Shown: positions 8,428 to 18,050 of the stretch, one piece after another
How positions within the stretch are numbered: position 1 is the first letter of the stretch
Layout: every line of letters begins with the position of its first letter
Origin: Glycocaulis sp050485565
Lineage (GTDB): Bacteria > Pseudomonadota > Alphaproteobacteria > Caulobacterales > Maricaulaceae
Direction of reading: 5' to 3'
DNA: 64,000 bases
Assembly (NCBI RefSeq): GCF_050485565.1
Contig: NZ_JBJHBQ010000006.1
Span: 62,001-126,000, forward strand
Translations under genes and position numbers: made by a program
Notes under the pieces: generated by a model
Told to the model about the DNA's origin: nothing
Seen by the model: only the letters and a program-made list of their open reading frames with translations
The model's database searches: none

Positions 8428-8635
8428 TCAGCAACTCCCGGATTCGCTTGAGACCTTGGTCCCTGATTTCGAGCCTGCTTAGTGGCAGGCCGCAATGCGT
8501 TAGGCAAGGCAGCGCGCAATCACGCTTGATGACGTTTTGTGAAAGCAGCGCCTTCGTCCTGTTTGCCGGCAGGCCACAGGCCATGGACGCCTCCGACCCG
8601 ATGGGTTAGGAGTTCAAGGTCACGCGAGGGGACAC

Positions 8636-10828
8636 TTGTGGAGCGTTGAGGGCATGGTATTGCCGTTCAGGACAATGTGCGCGGCAGCCGCCCTGCTGAC
8701 CGGACTGATGGCCCTTGGCTCTGCCTTCGCGCAGGACAGCGAGCGCCCGGTCTATCTTGACGCTGTCGAGATCGAGCAGACCCGCGACGGCAATGTCATC
8801 ACCGCGCGCGGCGAAGTCAGCGTGCAATCGGGCGATCGGTTGCTGTTTGCTGACGAGGTGGAATACCGCACCGACGAAGACCGCGTGATCGCGCGCGGCA
8901 ATGTCCGGCTCCATGATGGCAACCTGCCTGCCCAGACAGCCGAGGAAATCGAGCTGACCAATGAATGGTCGGAGGCGATGGCCACCGGCTTTGCCATGCT
9001 GATGGACAATAATGGCCGGGCTGCATCGGCCTATGCCGTGCGCCGGTCTGATGGCGGAGTTACGCTGCACCGCGCCTACTATACCGCCTGTGATCTTTGC
9101 GAAGATGGCAGCCGCACGCCCACCTGGCGGTTCCGCGCCCGCGAGGTCGTGCAGGATCCTGAATCGGAAATGATCTATTACCGCGACGCCCGTCTGGAAG
9201 CGTTCGGTGTGCCGATTTTCTATTCGCCCGTATTCGCCCACGCCGACCCGTCAGCGCCGCGCCGTTCCGGCTTCCTCATTCCGACGGTGGATCTCTCCAA
9301 CCGGCTCGGCTTTGTCTACCAGCAGCCCTACTACCACGTCATGTCGCCGCACCGGGACATCGTGGTGACGCCCATGGTGATGACCGAGTACAATCCGGTC
9401 ATGCGCTATGAGTATCGTCAGCGCTTCTGGTCAGGTGCCATCAATATCCGCGGCAGCGCCACCTATGAGCAGGAGTTCGACCGGGATGGCGCGTTTGGTG
9501 ACAGCGAGCTTCGCGGCCATGTAGCCGGTAGCGGCTCATTCAACATCAGCCCCGGCTGGGTCTGGCGCTTCAATGTGCAGCTGACGTCCGATCCGCTGTA
9601 TATGGAGCGCTACGGTCTCAGGGGCGATGTCGACCGGACGTCGGACTTTGCGAGGCTGAACGCCCGCCTCCTGCCGAGCGATGTCGAGTTGCGCGGGCGG
9701 ACGGGGCAGTATTTCGTCAATGTCACGGCGATGGGCTTCCAGTCGCTCCGGACGAATGTTGATGACAGAACTCTGCCGGTCATCGCGCCCATGGTTGAAG
9801 CCGAATACCGCCTGCCCCTTCCCGGCTGGGCGGGATTTGCCAATGCCAGGGCATCGGGCATCTATCTGACACGCGATCTGGGCAATGATTACGCGCGGGC
9901 CACAGGTGAAATAGACTGGTCGCGCAATTTCACCGTGCCGGGCGGCATTCGCGTATCTCCCTATGCGGGCGCGCGCAGCGACGCCTACCGCTTCACGCGC
10001 ACCAATAATGCCGGCGTCACGCTGGAAACGCGCGAGTTCACGCGCGCCATGGCCAACGCAGGCGTGGACGTGTCCTGGCCCTTCATGCGGCCCGGCGGTC
10101 TGGGCGATACGATACTGGCTCCGCGCGTCCAGCTGGCCACCTCCACGGCGCTGGGAGATGACGAGCTGGCACCGGGAGAAGACAGCCTCAATCTGGAACT
10201 TGATGTCTCCAACCTGTTCGCGCGCAACCGGGCCAATGGCTATGATGCGTGGGAAGAAGGAACGCGCCTCAATGCGGGCCTGACCACCAGCTTCCACACC
10301 AAAACCCCATACCTGCCCGATACCGAGCTGTTTGTCGGCCGCAGCTTCCGGCTGGACGGCGATGCCAGCTTCGGCCCCGGCTCCGGGCTGGACGACAGGC
10401 AGTCGGACTGGGTGGCGCAGCTCGATGTCAATTTCGGCAATATGTTCCAGGCGGGCGTACGCGGCCGCTATGACGGCGATACCGGGCAGGCCAACCGGGT
10501 TGACGCCTTCTCGCGGGTCTCATTCTGGCGTGTCAGGGGCAATGTAACCTACTCCCTGGTCGACGATGCAGCGGTCACTACGCCGGTGCGCGAGTCGGTC
10601 AATTTCGGCGGCAATGTCCGCATCACGGATAACTGGTTTGTTGCCTATTCAGGCGTGCGCGATCTGGAACGCGGCATTACGCGCCGTCAGGATCTCAGCC
10701 TGGTCTATCGCGATGAATGCACCGATGTGCGGATCATCTACGACCAGACCAATTACGATATCGGCAATCTGGGTCCGCGCCGCTCCGTCATGCTGCAGGT
10801 CACGCTGTTCTCCATCGGGAACAGATAG
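8636..10828 (+). CDS. lptD: LPS-assembly outer-membrane protein LptD
   Basis: LptD with LptE forms the outer-membrane translocon that inserts LPS. A signal peptide (ending GSAFAQ) precedes an OstA/LptA-like beta-jellyroll (about residues 40-140; ARGEVSVQSGDRLLFADEVEY in part GDRLLFADEVEY). The beta-barrel domain follows, with the LptD_C block FGVPIFYSPVFAHADPSAPR. Cysteines at ACDLC and near the C-terminus (YRDECTD) fit the intersubunit disulfides known in E. coli. The TTG at 8636 has GAGG 6 bases upstream; ATG 8654 would give a more typical signal but its Shine-Dalgarno is only 2 bases away, so the start is uncertain. Length is 730 residues. The usual surA-pdxA-ksgA partners do not follow; the next gene is convergent. 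Confidence 0.93.
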   Translation: MWSVEGMVLPFRTMCAAAALLTGLMALGSAFAQDSERPVYLDAVEIEQTRDGNVITARGEVSVQSGDRLLFADEVEYRTDEDRVIARGNVRLHDGNLPAQTAEEIELTNEWSEAMATGFAMLMDNNGRAASAYAVRRSDGGVTLHRAYYTACDLCEDGSRTPTWRFRAREVVQDPESEMIYYRDARLEAFGVPIFYSPVFAHADPSAPRRSGFLIPTVDLSNRLGFVYQQPYYHVMSPHRDIVVTPMVMTEYNPVMRYEYRQRFWSGAINIRGSATYEQEFDRDGAFGDSELRGHVAGSGSFNISPGWVWRFNVQLTSDPLYMERYGLRGDVDRTSDFARLNARLLPSDVELRGRTGQYFVNVTAMGFQSLRTNVDDRTLPVIAPMVEAEYRLPLPGWAGFANARASGIYLTRDLGNDYARATGEIDWSRNFTVPGGIRVSPYAGARSDAYRFTRTNNAGVTLETREFTRAMANAGVDVSWPFMRPGGLGDTILAPRVQLATSTALGDDELAPGEDSLNLELDVSNLFARNRANGYDAWEEGTRLNAGLTTSFHTKTPYLPDTELFVGRSFRLDGDASFGPGSGLDDRQSDWVAQLDVNFGNMFQAGVRGRYDGDTGQANRVDAFSRVSFWRVRGNVTYSLVDDAAVTTPVRESVNFGGNVRITDNWFVAYSGVRDLERGITRRQDLSLVYRDECTDVRIIYDQTNYDIGNLGPRRSVMLQVTLFSIGNR

Positions 10829-10855
10829 CGCGCCCGCGCAAAGGCCAGAGCCCGG

Positions 10856-12004
10856 CTAGAACTCGCTAATGGCCCGGATGATCGTGTCCTGCGCGGCTTC
10901 ATCCAGATAGGGGTGCATGGGCAGGGACATCACCCGCCCCGCCTTCTCTTCCGTGACAGGAAGCCCGCCCGGCCCGGCAGGGTATTTCGCATACGGTTCC
11001 TGCTGGTGGATCGGGATCGGATAGTACACGGCGGTCGGAATTCCGCGTGATTTGAGATGCGCGGCCAGCGCGTCGCGGCGGCTGTGCTCGATCGTATATT
11101 GCGCCCAGACGGACACCCCGCCCGCAATGACCTGCGGCACGCTATCCACACGCTTTTCCAGATGCGTGTTATAGCGCTCGGCAATGCGGTTACGCGCCGC
11201 GATCTCGTCAGGGAATATGGCAAGCTTTTCCAGCAGCACCGCCGCCTGGATGGTATCCAGGCGCGAGTTCATGCCGATGCGGACATTGAAGTATTTGGGA
11301 TCGTGTTCAAAGGCGCGCTTCTCGATATCGCGCGGCATGGCTTTGCCGTGCACGGCAAGCGATTCCATGATCTCGGCCAGATCGGCGTCATCGGTCAGCA
11401 CCGCCCCGCCATCGCCATAGCAGCCCAGCGGCTTGGCCGGGAAAAACGAGGTGGTGGTCACATCGCTCCAGTGCGAGGGATGCTTGCCGTCCAGCGTGCA
11501 GCCAAAGCCCTGCGCACTGTCCGCGATCAGCTTCAGCCCGTGGCGCTGCGCGATTGCCGCTATTTGCGGATAATTGGCCGGCTGGCCGAACAGATCGACC
11601 GCAATGATGGCGCGAGGGGTCAGCTCGCCTTGCGCCTTCACCATCTCGATGGAGGCTTCAAGATGGGCCGGGTCCATATTGTAGGTATCAGGGTCGATAT
11701 CGACGAAGACCGGTGAGGCACCAAGCCAGGGCACCACTTCAGCCGTCGCGGTAAAGGTGAAGGACGGGCAGAACACGGCGTCGCCGGGGCGCAGTCCCCA
11801 CGCCATCAGGGGCAGCACGAGCGCATCGGTGCCGTTGGCGCAGCCCAGCGCCCGTGATGAATCACTGAACCCGGCCAGAGCGGCCTCAAACTCCTGAACC
11901 TCCGGCCCGAGAATAAACCGGCCGCTGCGCACGGCCGACATGATCCGCGCGTCTACCTTCTCCGCGATACGGGCGTACTGGGCTTGAAGGTCAATAAATT
12001 GCAT
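10856..12004 (-). CDS. DegT/DnrJ/EryC1/StrS sugar aminotransferase, WbpE-like
   Basis: PLP-dependent aminotransferase acting on a nucleotide-linked keto sugar. The 382-residue protein starts at ATG 12004 with AGGA 7 bases upstream. Family features are IDLQAQYARI, SGRFILGPEV, GTDALVLPLMAWG and ADSAQGFG, with SFFPAKPLGCYGDGG, where the lysine binds PLP. This last block and the opening are closest, from memory, to WbpE-type enzymes that aminate UDP-2-acetamido-3-keto-glucuronate. It sits at the end of a leftward cluster with rmlA and rmlB, so it may instead aminate a dTDP-4-keto-6-deoxysugar. Sequence alone does not decide between these substrates. Confidence 0.88.
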   Translation of the reverse strand: MQFIDLQAQYARIAEKVDARIMSAVRSGRFILGPEVQEFEAALAGFSDSSRALGCANGTDALVLPLMAWGLRPGDAVFCPSFTFTATAEVVPWLGASPVFVDIDPDTYNMDPAHLEASIEMVKAQGELTPRAIIAVDLFGQPANYPQIAAIAQRHGLKLIADSAQGFGCTLDGKHPSHWSDVTTTSFFPAKPLGCYGDGGAVLTDDADLAEIMESLAVHGKAMPRDIEKRAFEHDPKYFNVRIGMNSRLDTIQAAVLLEKLAIFPDEIAARNRIAERYNTHLEKRVDSVPQVIAGGVSVWAQYTIEHSRRDALAAHLKSRGIPTAVYYPIPIHQQEPYAKYPAGPGGLPVTEEKAGRVMSLPMHPYLDEAAQDTIIRAISEF

Positions 12005-12120
12005 GACTGGGTCCTGTGGATCGGTTGCCGCGCCGGGCGGCCCTGGGGATTTTGCGCGACCATGATGCAGGCCCGCCAGATCAGGCAATCACAATCTGTT
12101 TCGATGTCTGCGGGCAAGAC

Positions 12121-13005
12121 TCACTTCACCCGGTCGATGAGCCTTTTAAGGTATAGCGCATAAGCGCCGCCACCCATCGCATCGGCGAGCGCGCGCAACT
12201 CCTCGCGGGCGATAAAGCCCTGACGGAACGCAATCTCCTCCGGGCAGGCAATCTTCGAACCTTGCCTGCGCTCCAGCGTGGAGACGAAATCGGCCGCTTC
12301 GAGAAGGCTGTCCGGCGTACCGGTATCCAGCCAGGCATAGCCCGCGCCCATGGTTTCCACCGCCAGCTCGCCGGCATCGAGATACATCTGCAACAGGCAG
12401 GTAATCTCCAGCTCGCCGCGCCCGGATGGCGTCACCTTGCGTGCGCGCTCCGGCGCCTTCCCGTCGAGGAAATAGAGACCCGTCACCGCAAATTCCGAGG
12501 GCGGTGTTTCCGGCTTCTCGATGATCCCGGTGGCGCGGCCGTCATCATCAAAGGCCAGCACACCATAGCGCTGCGGGTCGGCAACCTCGTAGCCGAAAAC
12601 GGTCCCGCCTGACGGACGCGCATCAGCCGAACGCAGCATCTCGCGCAGGCCCTGACCGAAGAAGATATTGTCCCCCAGCACCATTACCGACGGCGCACCG
12701 GCCAGAAAATCCTCCGCCAGCAGATAGGCTTGCGCCAGCCCGTCCGGCGATGGCTGGGCGATATAGCTGAGCGAAAGCCCCCACTGGCTGCCATCGCCCA
12801 GAAGCGCCTGAAACAGCGACTGGTCCTGCGGCGTGGTGATGATCGCGATCTCGCGCACACCCGTCATCATCAGCACCGATAGCGGGTAATAGATCATCGG
12901 CTTGTCATAGATCGGCAGGAGCTGCTTGGAGAGCACAGCCGTGACCGGATAAAGCCGCGAGCCTGATCCGCCAGCCAGAATGATACCCTTGCGTTCTGTC
13001 ACCAC
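12121..13005 (-). CDS. rmlA: Glucose-1-phosphate thymidylyltransferase
   Basis: RmlA condenses dTTP and glucose-1-phosphate to dTDP-glucose, the first step to dTDP-deoxysugars. Diagnostic motifs in the 294-residue protein are KGIILAGGSGSRLYPVT, SKQLLPIYDKPMIYYPL, VLGDNIFFGQG and EKPETPPS, and the C-terminal helix extension of the short RmlA type is present. The start is GTG 13005 (a second GTG follows directly). Its product feeds RmlB, encoded 79 bases upstream in the same transcript direction. No rmlC or rmlD is seen, so the end product is probably not dTDP-rhamnose made from this cluster alone. Confidence 0.95.
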   Translation of the reverse strand: MVTERKGIILAGGSGSRLYPVTAVLSKQLLPIYDKPMIYYPLSVLMMTGVREIAIITTPQDQSLFQALLGDGSQWGLSLSYIAQPSPDGLAQAYLLAEDFLAGAPSVMVLGDNIFFGQGLREMLRSADARPSGGTVFGYEVADPQRYGVLAFDDDGRATGIIEKPETPPSEFAVTGLYFLDGKAPERARKVTPSGRGELEITCLLQMYLDAGELAVETMGAGYAWLDTGTPDSLLEAADFVSTLERRQGSKIACPEEIAFRQGFIAREELRALADAMGGGAYALYLKRLIDRVK

Positions 13006-13084
13006 TCTGGCCCCGGCGCAGCTTCCTACCGGCCCTTTGTATCCGGCCAGCGCGCCTTCGCGTCAATGCGCGGGTGCGGCAATG

Positions 13085-14131
13085 TCAGACCTTCGTGCCG
13101 AGCCTGTCGCCTGCACCCTTGCGCGCCAGCAAAGGCTGCCACCACGCCTCATTATCCAGATACCACTCAACAGTACGGCGCAAACCCTCCTCCAGCGTCA
13201 CCGAAGGGTGCCAGCCCAGCTCGCCGGCTATCCGGCTGGCATCAATGGCGTAGCGGGCATCATGGCCGGGCCGGTCCTCGACAAAGCGGATAAGGCTGGC
13301 GTGGGACTGGCCTGAAGGGCGCAGCTCATCGAGCACCGCGCACAGGACCGTCACCAGCTCCAGATTGGTCCGCTCGCTATTGCCCCCGATATTGTAGGAA
13401 CGGCCTGTCTCACCCCGTTGCAGGACAGTCAGCAGCGCGTCGGCATGGTCATCCACATAGAGCCAGTCGCGCACATTCGAACCATCGCCATAGACCGGCA
13501 AAGGCTCGCCCGCGAGCGCCTTGATAATCATCAACGGGATCAGCTTTTCCGGGAAATGATACGGCCCGTAATTATTCGAGCAGTTAGTCAGCACGACCGG
13601 CAGGCCATAGGTCTCATGCCAGGCGCGCACCAGATGATCGGCCGCCGCCTTGGAGGCCGAATAGGGCGAGCGCGGATCGTAGCGCGTCTCTTCGGTAAAC
13701 TTCACTGACGGGTCGGCAGGCAGGGAGCCATACACCTCGTCGGTGGAGATGTGGTGGAAGCGGAAATCGTCCGGCCTGCCCTTGCCCACCCAGTATTTGC
13801 GTGCCGCTTCGAGCAGGTTGAACGTGCCGTTGATATTGGTCTCGATGAAGTCCGCCGGGCCATCAATGGAGCGGTCGACATGGCTTTCAGCGGCCAGATG
13901 CATCACGGCATCGGGCTGATGGCTATCAAAAATCCTGTCCAGCGCAGCCCGGTCGCGAATGTCTGCGTGCTCGAAAGCGTAAAGCGGAGATGCGGCCACA
14001 GACGCCACATTCTCCAGCGAGGCCGCATAGGTAAGCGCATCCAGATTGACCACGGACAGGCCGCGCGACACCGCCAGGCGGATGACCGCCGAGCCGATAA
14101 ATCCCGCCCCGCCTGTGACCAGTATTGTCAT
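13085..14131 (-). CDS. rmlB: dTDP-glucose 4,6-dehydratase
   Basis: RmlB converts dTDP-glucose to dTDP-4-keto-6-deoxyglucose using bound NAD+. The short-chain dehydrogenase fold is clear in its 348 residues: ILVTGGAGFIGSAVIR binds NAD, HLAAESHVDRSI and the active-site YSASKAAADHLVR (Tyr-Lys) are conserved, and NCSNNYGPYHFPEKLIPL is diagnostic of RmlB. The ATG at 14131 begins the Rossmann strand directly, as usual for the family. The phosphomannomutase gene ends 23 bases upstream and rmlA follows, supporting one envelope-sugar operon. Confidence 0.95.
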   Translation of the reverse strand: MTILVTGGAGFIGSAVIRLAVSRGLSVVNLDALTYAASLENVASVAASPLYAFEHADIRDRAALDRIFDSHQPDAVMHLAAESHVDRSIDGPADFIETNINGTFNLLEAARKYWVGKGRPDDFRFHHISTDEVYGSLPADPSVKFTEETRYDPRSPYSASKAAADHLVRAWHETYGLPVVLTNCSNNYGPYHFPEKLIPLMIIKALAGEPLPVYGDGSNVRDWLYVDDHADALLTVLQRGETGRSYNIGGNSERTNLELVTVLCAVLDELRPSGQSHASLIRFVEDRPGHDARYAIDASRIAGELGWHPSVTLEEGLRRTVEWYLDNEAWWQPLLARKGAGDRLGTKV

Positions 14132-14154
14132 TGCCCTGCCCGGCTCCCCCGCGT

Positions 14155-15681
14155 TTAGATTTCCTGATCGAACGCGCCGACTTCTGGATACTTCGTCAGC
14201 TCCTGCTTGATCGCGGCGAAGATCGCGCTGACATCTTCTTTCGAAGTCAGGCTTTCCACCACCACGACCAGGTTTGGCGTGTTGGAGGAGGCGCGGATCA
14301 GCCCCCACGCCCCGTCAGCGAAGGTAAAGCGCACGCCATTGACCGTGTTCACATCCACAATCTCGCGCCCGGCGACTTTCTCACCCTTCGCCTTCTTGTC
14401 TTCAAAGCTGGCGATGATCCGCTCCACCACATCATACTTCACCTCGTCCGCGCAGGCAGGCGACATGGTGGGTGAGCCATAGCTGACGGGAAGGGCGCGC
14501 TTGAGATCGGCCATCGAGCTGTCCGGATTATTGTCCAGCATGGCGATGACGCAGCGCGCCGCCGTCAGCCCGCAATCATAGCCCTTGCCCACGGGCGGCT
14601 GCAGGAAGAAATGGCCGGACTTCTCAAAGCCTGCCAGCGCGCCGAGCTGATGGGAGCGGCGCTTGATATAGGAATGGCCGGTCTTGAAATAATCGGTCTT
14701 CGCGCCATTGGCTTTGAGCACCGGATCGGTGGCGTAAAGCCCGGTCGATTTCACATCGACCACGAAGGTGGCGTTCCTGTGCTCAGCGGAGAGATCACGC
14801 GCGAGCATCAGGCCCACCTTGTCGGCGAAAATCTCCTCACCCTCATTATCGACGACGCCGCACCGGTCCCCGTCACCATCGAAGGCAAGGCCGACATCGG
14901 CCTTGTGCTCGCGCACCGCATTGGCCAGCGCGTGCAGCATCTTCATGTCTTCAGGGTTCGGGTTGTAGTTCGGGAAGGTGTGATCGAGATCGCAGTTCAG
15001 CGCTACCACCTTCACGCCCATCGCTTCGAGCGCCTGCGGCGCAAACGCGCCCGCCGTGCCATTGCCGCAGGCGGCGACGACCTTCAGCTTGCGCTTTGCT
15101 TTGAACCCGCCCACCAGATCGGCGATATAGCGCTCGCGCACGCCATTGGCGCGCACATAGCCGCCCCCGGCGCGGGCCTTGCCAAGACCCTCCAGCACGA
15201 TGGTTTTCAGCCGGCTCATCTCGTCCGGGCCGAAGGTCAGCGGACGCTCCACGCCCATTTTCACGCCGGTCCAGCCATTGGAATTATGGCTGGCCGTGAC
15301 CATGGCGACGGCGGGAATATCCAGATCAAACTGCGCAAAATAGGCCATAGGCGAGAGCGCCAGGCCGATATCGTGCACCGTCACACCGGCCTGCATCAGA
15401 CCCACTTCCAGCGCCTGTTTGACCGACAGGGAATAGCTGCGGAAATCATGGCCCGTCACAATATGCGGCGCGACGCCCAGCTCGTGCATCAGCGTGCCAA
15501 GGCCCAGCCCCAGCGCCTGCACGCCATAGAGGTTCAGCTCCGGCGCCTTGTCAGACCCGGGATGACCAAACCACCAGCGCGCATCATACTCGCGAAAGCC
15601 CGTGGGCTTGACGAGCGCGCGCGTCTCGAAATCCCAGCTATTGGGTTTCAGGTCTGCGCTCGGGCGCTGGCTGGCGGACAT
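14155..15681 (-). CDS. Phosphomannomutase/phosphoglucomutase
   Basis: This alpha-D-phosphohexomutase interconverts 6- and 1-phosphates of mannose or glucose, supplying GDP-mannose, UDP-glucose and dTDP-glucose synthesis. The four-domain architecture shows TASHNSNGWTGVKMG with the phosphoserine, the metal-binding DGDGDRCGVVD, the sugar-specificity loop near GFEKSGHFF, and the phosphate-binding RASSNTPNLVVV in the last domain. At 508 residues it is slightly longer than Pseudomonas AlgC, with an extended N-terminus before FREYDARWW. It lies 44 bases after kdsD and 23 bases before rmlB. Confidence 0.93.
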   Translation of the reverse strand: MSASQRPSADLKPNSWDFETRALVKPTGFREYDARWWFGHPGSDKAPELNLYGVQALGLGLGTLMHELGVAPHIVTGHDFRSYSLSVKQALEVGLMQAGVTVHDIGLALSPMAYFAQFDLDIPAVAMVTASHNSNGWTGVKMGVERPLTFGPDEMSRLKTIVLEGLGKARAGGGYVRANGVRERYIADLVGGFKAKRKLKVVAACGNGTAGAFAPQALEAMGVKVVALNCDLDHTFPNYNPNPEDMKMLHALANAVREHKADVGLAFDGDGDRCGVVDNEGEEIFADKVGLMLARDLSAEHRNATFVVDVKSTGLYATDPVLKANGAKTDYFKTGHSYIKRRSHQLGALAGFEKSGHFFLQPPVGKGYDCGLTAARCVIAMLDNNPDSSMADLKRALPVSYGSPTMSPACADEVKYDVVERIIASFEDKKAKGEKVAGREIVDVNTVNGVRFTFADGAWGLIRASSNTPNLVVVVESLTSKEDVSAIFAAIKQELTKYPEVGAFDQEI

Positions 15682-15725
15682 GGATACCTCATCTGACAGG
15701 GTGTGTGGATGGATGCCGGACCAGC

Positions 15726-16724
15726 CTAGCTGAGACCTGCACGCAATAGATCATGGATATGCAACAGGCCGAGCGGCCTGCCGGTTTCATCACAGACGAA
15801 CACCGACAGGATTTTGTGCGAACCGGCCGTCATCAGGCGCAGCGCGTCGGCGGCGAGATCACCCGGCGCCACGCTTTTCGGATTGGCGGTCATAATCGCC
15901 TCGACGGCCGAGGCGGTCAGGTCCGGGCTCATATGGCGGCGCAGATCGCCGTCCGTGATGATGCCGGTCAGCTTGCCGCCGCGCGTGATGCCGACACAGC
16001 CAAACCCTTTGGAACTCATCACGATCAGCGCGTCGGACATGAGCGTGCCTTCTTCGGCCAGCGGCATATCGGTGTGCATGAGATCGCCCGCCTTGAGGAA
16101 GGCTGCGCCCAGCGTACCGCCGGGATGGAAGGTGGCAAAATCGGCCGCCGTAAAGCCACGCGCTTCGATCAGCGCCACGGCCAGCGCATCGCCATAGGCC
16201 ATCATCAGCGTGGTGGACGTCGTCGGCGCGCGGGTTTCCCCTGCCGCTTCCGGCGCATCAGGTACCAGCAGGAGATGATCGCTCGCTTTTGCCAGCGTGC
16301 TGTCCTTGCCTGCGGTGAGCGCAATCAGCGGCACGCCGAAGCGGCGGCAATAGGTAGTCAGATCGCCCAGCTCGCGCGTCTCGCCGGATTTGGACAGGGC
16401 CAGCACCGCGTCACTGGCGGTAATCATGCCCAGATCACCATGGCTGGCCTCGGCGGGGTGGACATATTGCGCCGGCGTGCCGGTAGAGGCGAGCGTGGCG
16501 GCAATCTTGCGCGCGACATGGCCCGACTTGCCGACACCTGCACAGATGAGACGGCCTTTCAAACTGGCCAGAAGACTGACAACCCCGACAGCGCGCGCAT
16601 CGAACGCCTCTTCCAGCGCGGCCAGTCCCTCGCGCTCGATGCGCGCCGTGCGGCGCATGGCCTCGAGAATACGCGCGGTGTCGATCCGGGCAGAGGGGCG
16701 GTTCAGGCTTTCAGGTTCGGACAT
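15726..16724 (-). CDS. kdsD: Arabinose-5-phosphate isomerase (KpsF/GutQ family)
   Basis: KdsD isomerises ribulose-5-phosphate to arabinose-5-phosphate, the first committed step to KDO for lipid A-core LPS. The 332-residue protein has an N-terminal SIS domain (GVGKSGHVARKIAATLASTG in part GVGKSGHVARKIA, then LSKSGETREL and the histidine in TFHPGGTLG) and a C-terminal CBS pair (LIVMSSKGFGCVGI, LTGIITDGDLRRHM). It is the first gene of the leftward sugar cluster ending at 10856. Close paralogues KpsF and GutQ share this layout, but only one copy is present here beside LPS genes, so KDO synthesis is the best assignment. Confidence 0.94.
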   Translation of the reverse strand: MSEPESLNRPSARIDTARILEAMRRTARIEREGLAALEEAFDARAVGVVSLLASLKGRLICAGVGKSGHVARKIAATLASTGTPAQYVHPAEASHGDLGMITASDAVLALSKSGETRELGDLTTYCRRFGVPLIALTAGKDSTLAKASDHLLLVPDAPEAAGETRAPTTSTTLMMAYGDALAVALIEARGFTAADFATFHPGGTLGAAFLKAGDLMHTDMPLAEEGTLMSDALIVMSSKGFGCVGITRGGKLTGIITDGDLRRHMSPDLTASAVEAIMTANPKSVAPGDLAADALRLMTAGSHKILSVFVCDETGRPLGLLHIHDLLRAGLS

Positions 16725-16840
16725 GGAAAAGGGATCAACCTCAATCGTGGTGCACAGACCAGCGCCGGTTTCCGGGGCATACGGTCTGGCGTTTCACTAT
16801 CGCTTGAGGCTTTAGCAGCGCTATAGCGCGCTGGCCAGTA

Positions 16841-17068
16841 TCAGAAGGCGTGACTGCCGATCTGGGTGGCGACGAAGGAGAGGAAACGGTCCAGCGTTTC
16901 CTGGGTCTCTGTCTCGATGATGCGCGCATCAGCCTGCCCGCCCGGCTCGGTCATGTAGAACATGCACTCGGAGGTTCGCGCCGCCAGCTCCTCGGTGAAG
17001 CTGGCCACCAGCCGGTCAAGCAGAGCGGCCTCGTCCCCGTTAGCGGGGGTAACAACCTGCCGGATCAT
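16841..17068 (-). CDS. Small hypothetical protein
   Basis: A 75-residue reading frame starts with ATG 17068, with AAGGGG about 7 bases upstream, and ends in FLSFVATQIGSHAF. It is soluble and mixed alpha in appearance, with no signal peptide or membrane segment. I do not recognise a family. It is oriented like kdsD and 116 bases upstream of it, so it could be in the same transcript. A long frame on the opposite strand overlaps it but lacks family features. I rate the gene as probable because of the Shine-Dalgarno and its acidic, protein-like composition. Confidence 0.5.
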   Translation of the reverse strand: MIRQVVTPANGDEAALLDRLVASFTEELAARTSECMFYMTEPGGQADARIIETETQETLDRFLSFVATQIGSHAF

Positions 17069-17324
17069 CCCAACACCCCTTGCACTCTGCCGGGCGCAGT
17101 TTGCCTACGCCTCTTCACGCCGCCATTTTCGGATGGCCAGCGTCTTGTAGCCGGACACTCTGCGCGCAGGCCCCGGACATGCAAAGAGCGCGCCGGAAAG
17201 ACCGGCCCGGTTTGGGCGCGATGTGTGTCTTTTTTGCCAAAGCGGCGCTATGGGAGTGGTCAAGCGGGCGCCTGCGCGCTATTGCCCGGTGCCAGTACCG
17301 GCCCGTCCATATCTGGAGTTCGCG
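17069..17324. other. Intergenic spacer upstream of gpmA
   Basis: This 256-bp region lies between divergent genes (small hypothetical to the left, gpmA to the right) and should hold both promoters. I see no RNA gene, repeat or clear operator in it. Confidence 0.4.
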
Positions 17325-18050
17325 ATGCCTCGCCTTGTCCTCACCCGCCACGGCCAGAGCCAGTGGAATCTGGAAAACCGCTTTACCGGCTGGGTGGATG
17401 TGGACCTGACCGAACGCGGCGAGGCCGAAGCGCGCCGGGGCGGCACGCTGATGAAAGAGGCAGGCTTTGCCCCCGACATCGCCCTTACCAGCTATCTGCG
17501 CCGCGCCATCCGCACCGCGCATCTGGGCCTTGATACGCTCGACCGGCTGTGGATTCCGGTGATGCCGGACTGGCGGCTCAATGAACGCCATTACGGCGCG
17601 CTGACCGGCCTGAACAAGGCTGAGACCATCGCCGCCCATGGCGAGGAACAGGTGCTGATCTGGCGGCGCTCGTTTGACATTCCGCCGCCCGCGCTGGAGC
17701 GGATCGATCCGCGCCATCCCTGCCATGACGAGCGCTATGCCCATCTTGATCCTGACCTGCTGCCCGGCACCGAAAGCCTGAAAGGCACGCTTGCACGCGT
17801 GGGTGAATGCTTTGACGCGCTGGTCGCCCCGCGCCTGATGGCCGGAGAGAGCGTGCTCATCTCCGCGCATGGCAATTCGCTGCGCGCGCTGGTGAAAATC
17901 CTCTTTGAGGTCAGCAATGACGATATCCTCAAAGTGGAGGTGCCGACCGGCAATCCGCTGCTGATCGAGCTCGATGGCCTTCGCCCCGTCGAGGCGCGCT
18001 ATCTCGATGAAGACCGCGCCCAGGCCCTGCCCCCATGCCCGAAGGGCTGA
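17325..18050 (+). CDS. gpmA: 2,3-bisphosphoglycerate-dependent phosphoglycerate mutase
   Basis: GpmA interconverts 3- and 2-phosphoglycerate in glycolysis through a phosphohistidine. The 241-residue protein opens LVLTRHGQSQWN with catalytic RHG, followed by NRFTGWVDVDLTERG and LNERHYGALTGLNK, with the second catalytic histidine in ISAHGNSLRALVK. All are diagnostic of the dPGM type. Start ATG 17325 has GGAG 6 bases upstream. Its last 16 bases overlap the start of the ribD-like gene, which suggests coupled translation. Confidence 0.95.
   Translation: MPRLVLTRHGQSQWNLENRFTGWVDVDLTERGEAEARRGGTLMKEAGFAPDIALTSYLRRAIRTAHLGLDTLDRLWIPVMPDWRLNERHYGALTGLNKAETIAAHGEEQVLIWRRSFDIPPPALERIDPRHPCHDERYAHLDPDLLPGTESLKGTLARVGECFDALVAPRLMAGESVLISAHGNSLRALVKILFEVSNDDILKVEVPTGNPLLIELDGLRPVEARYLDEDRAQALPPCPKG

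Noticed and set aside
8428..8635. Possible glmS ribozyme or other leader RNA between glmS and lptD
   Set aside because: No glmS ribozyme core sequence is visible, and this ribozyme is a Gram-positive feature. The spacer shows only promoter-like sequence.
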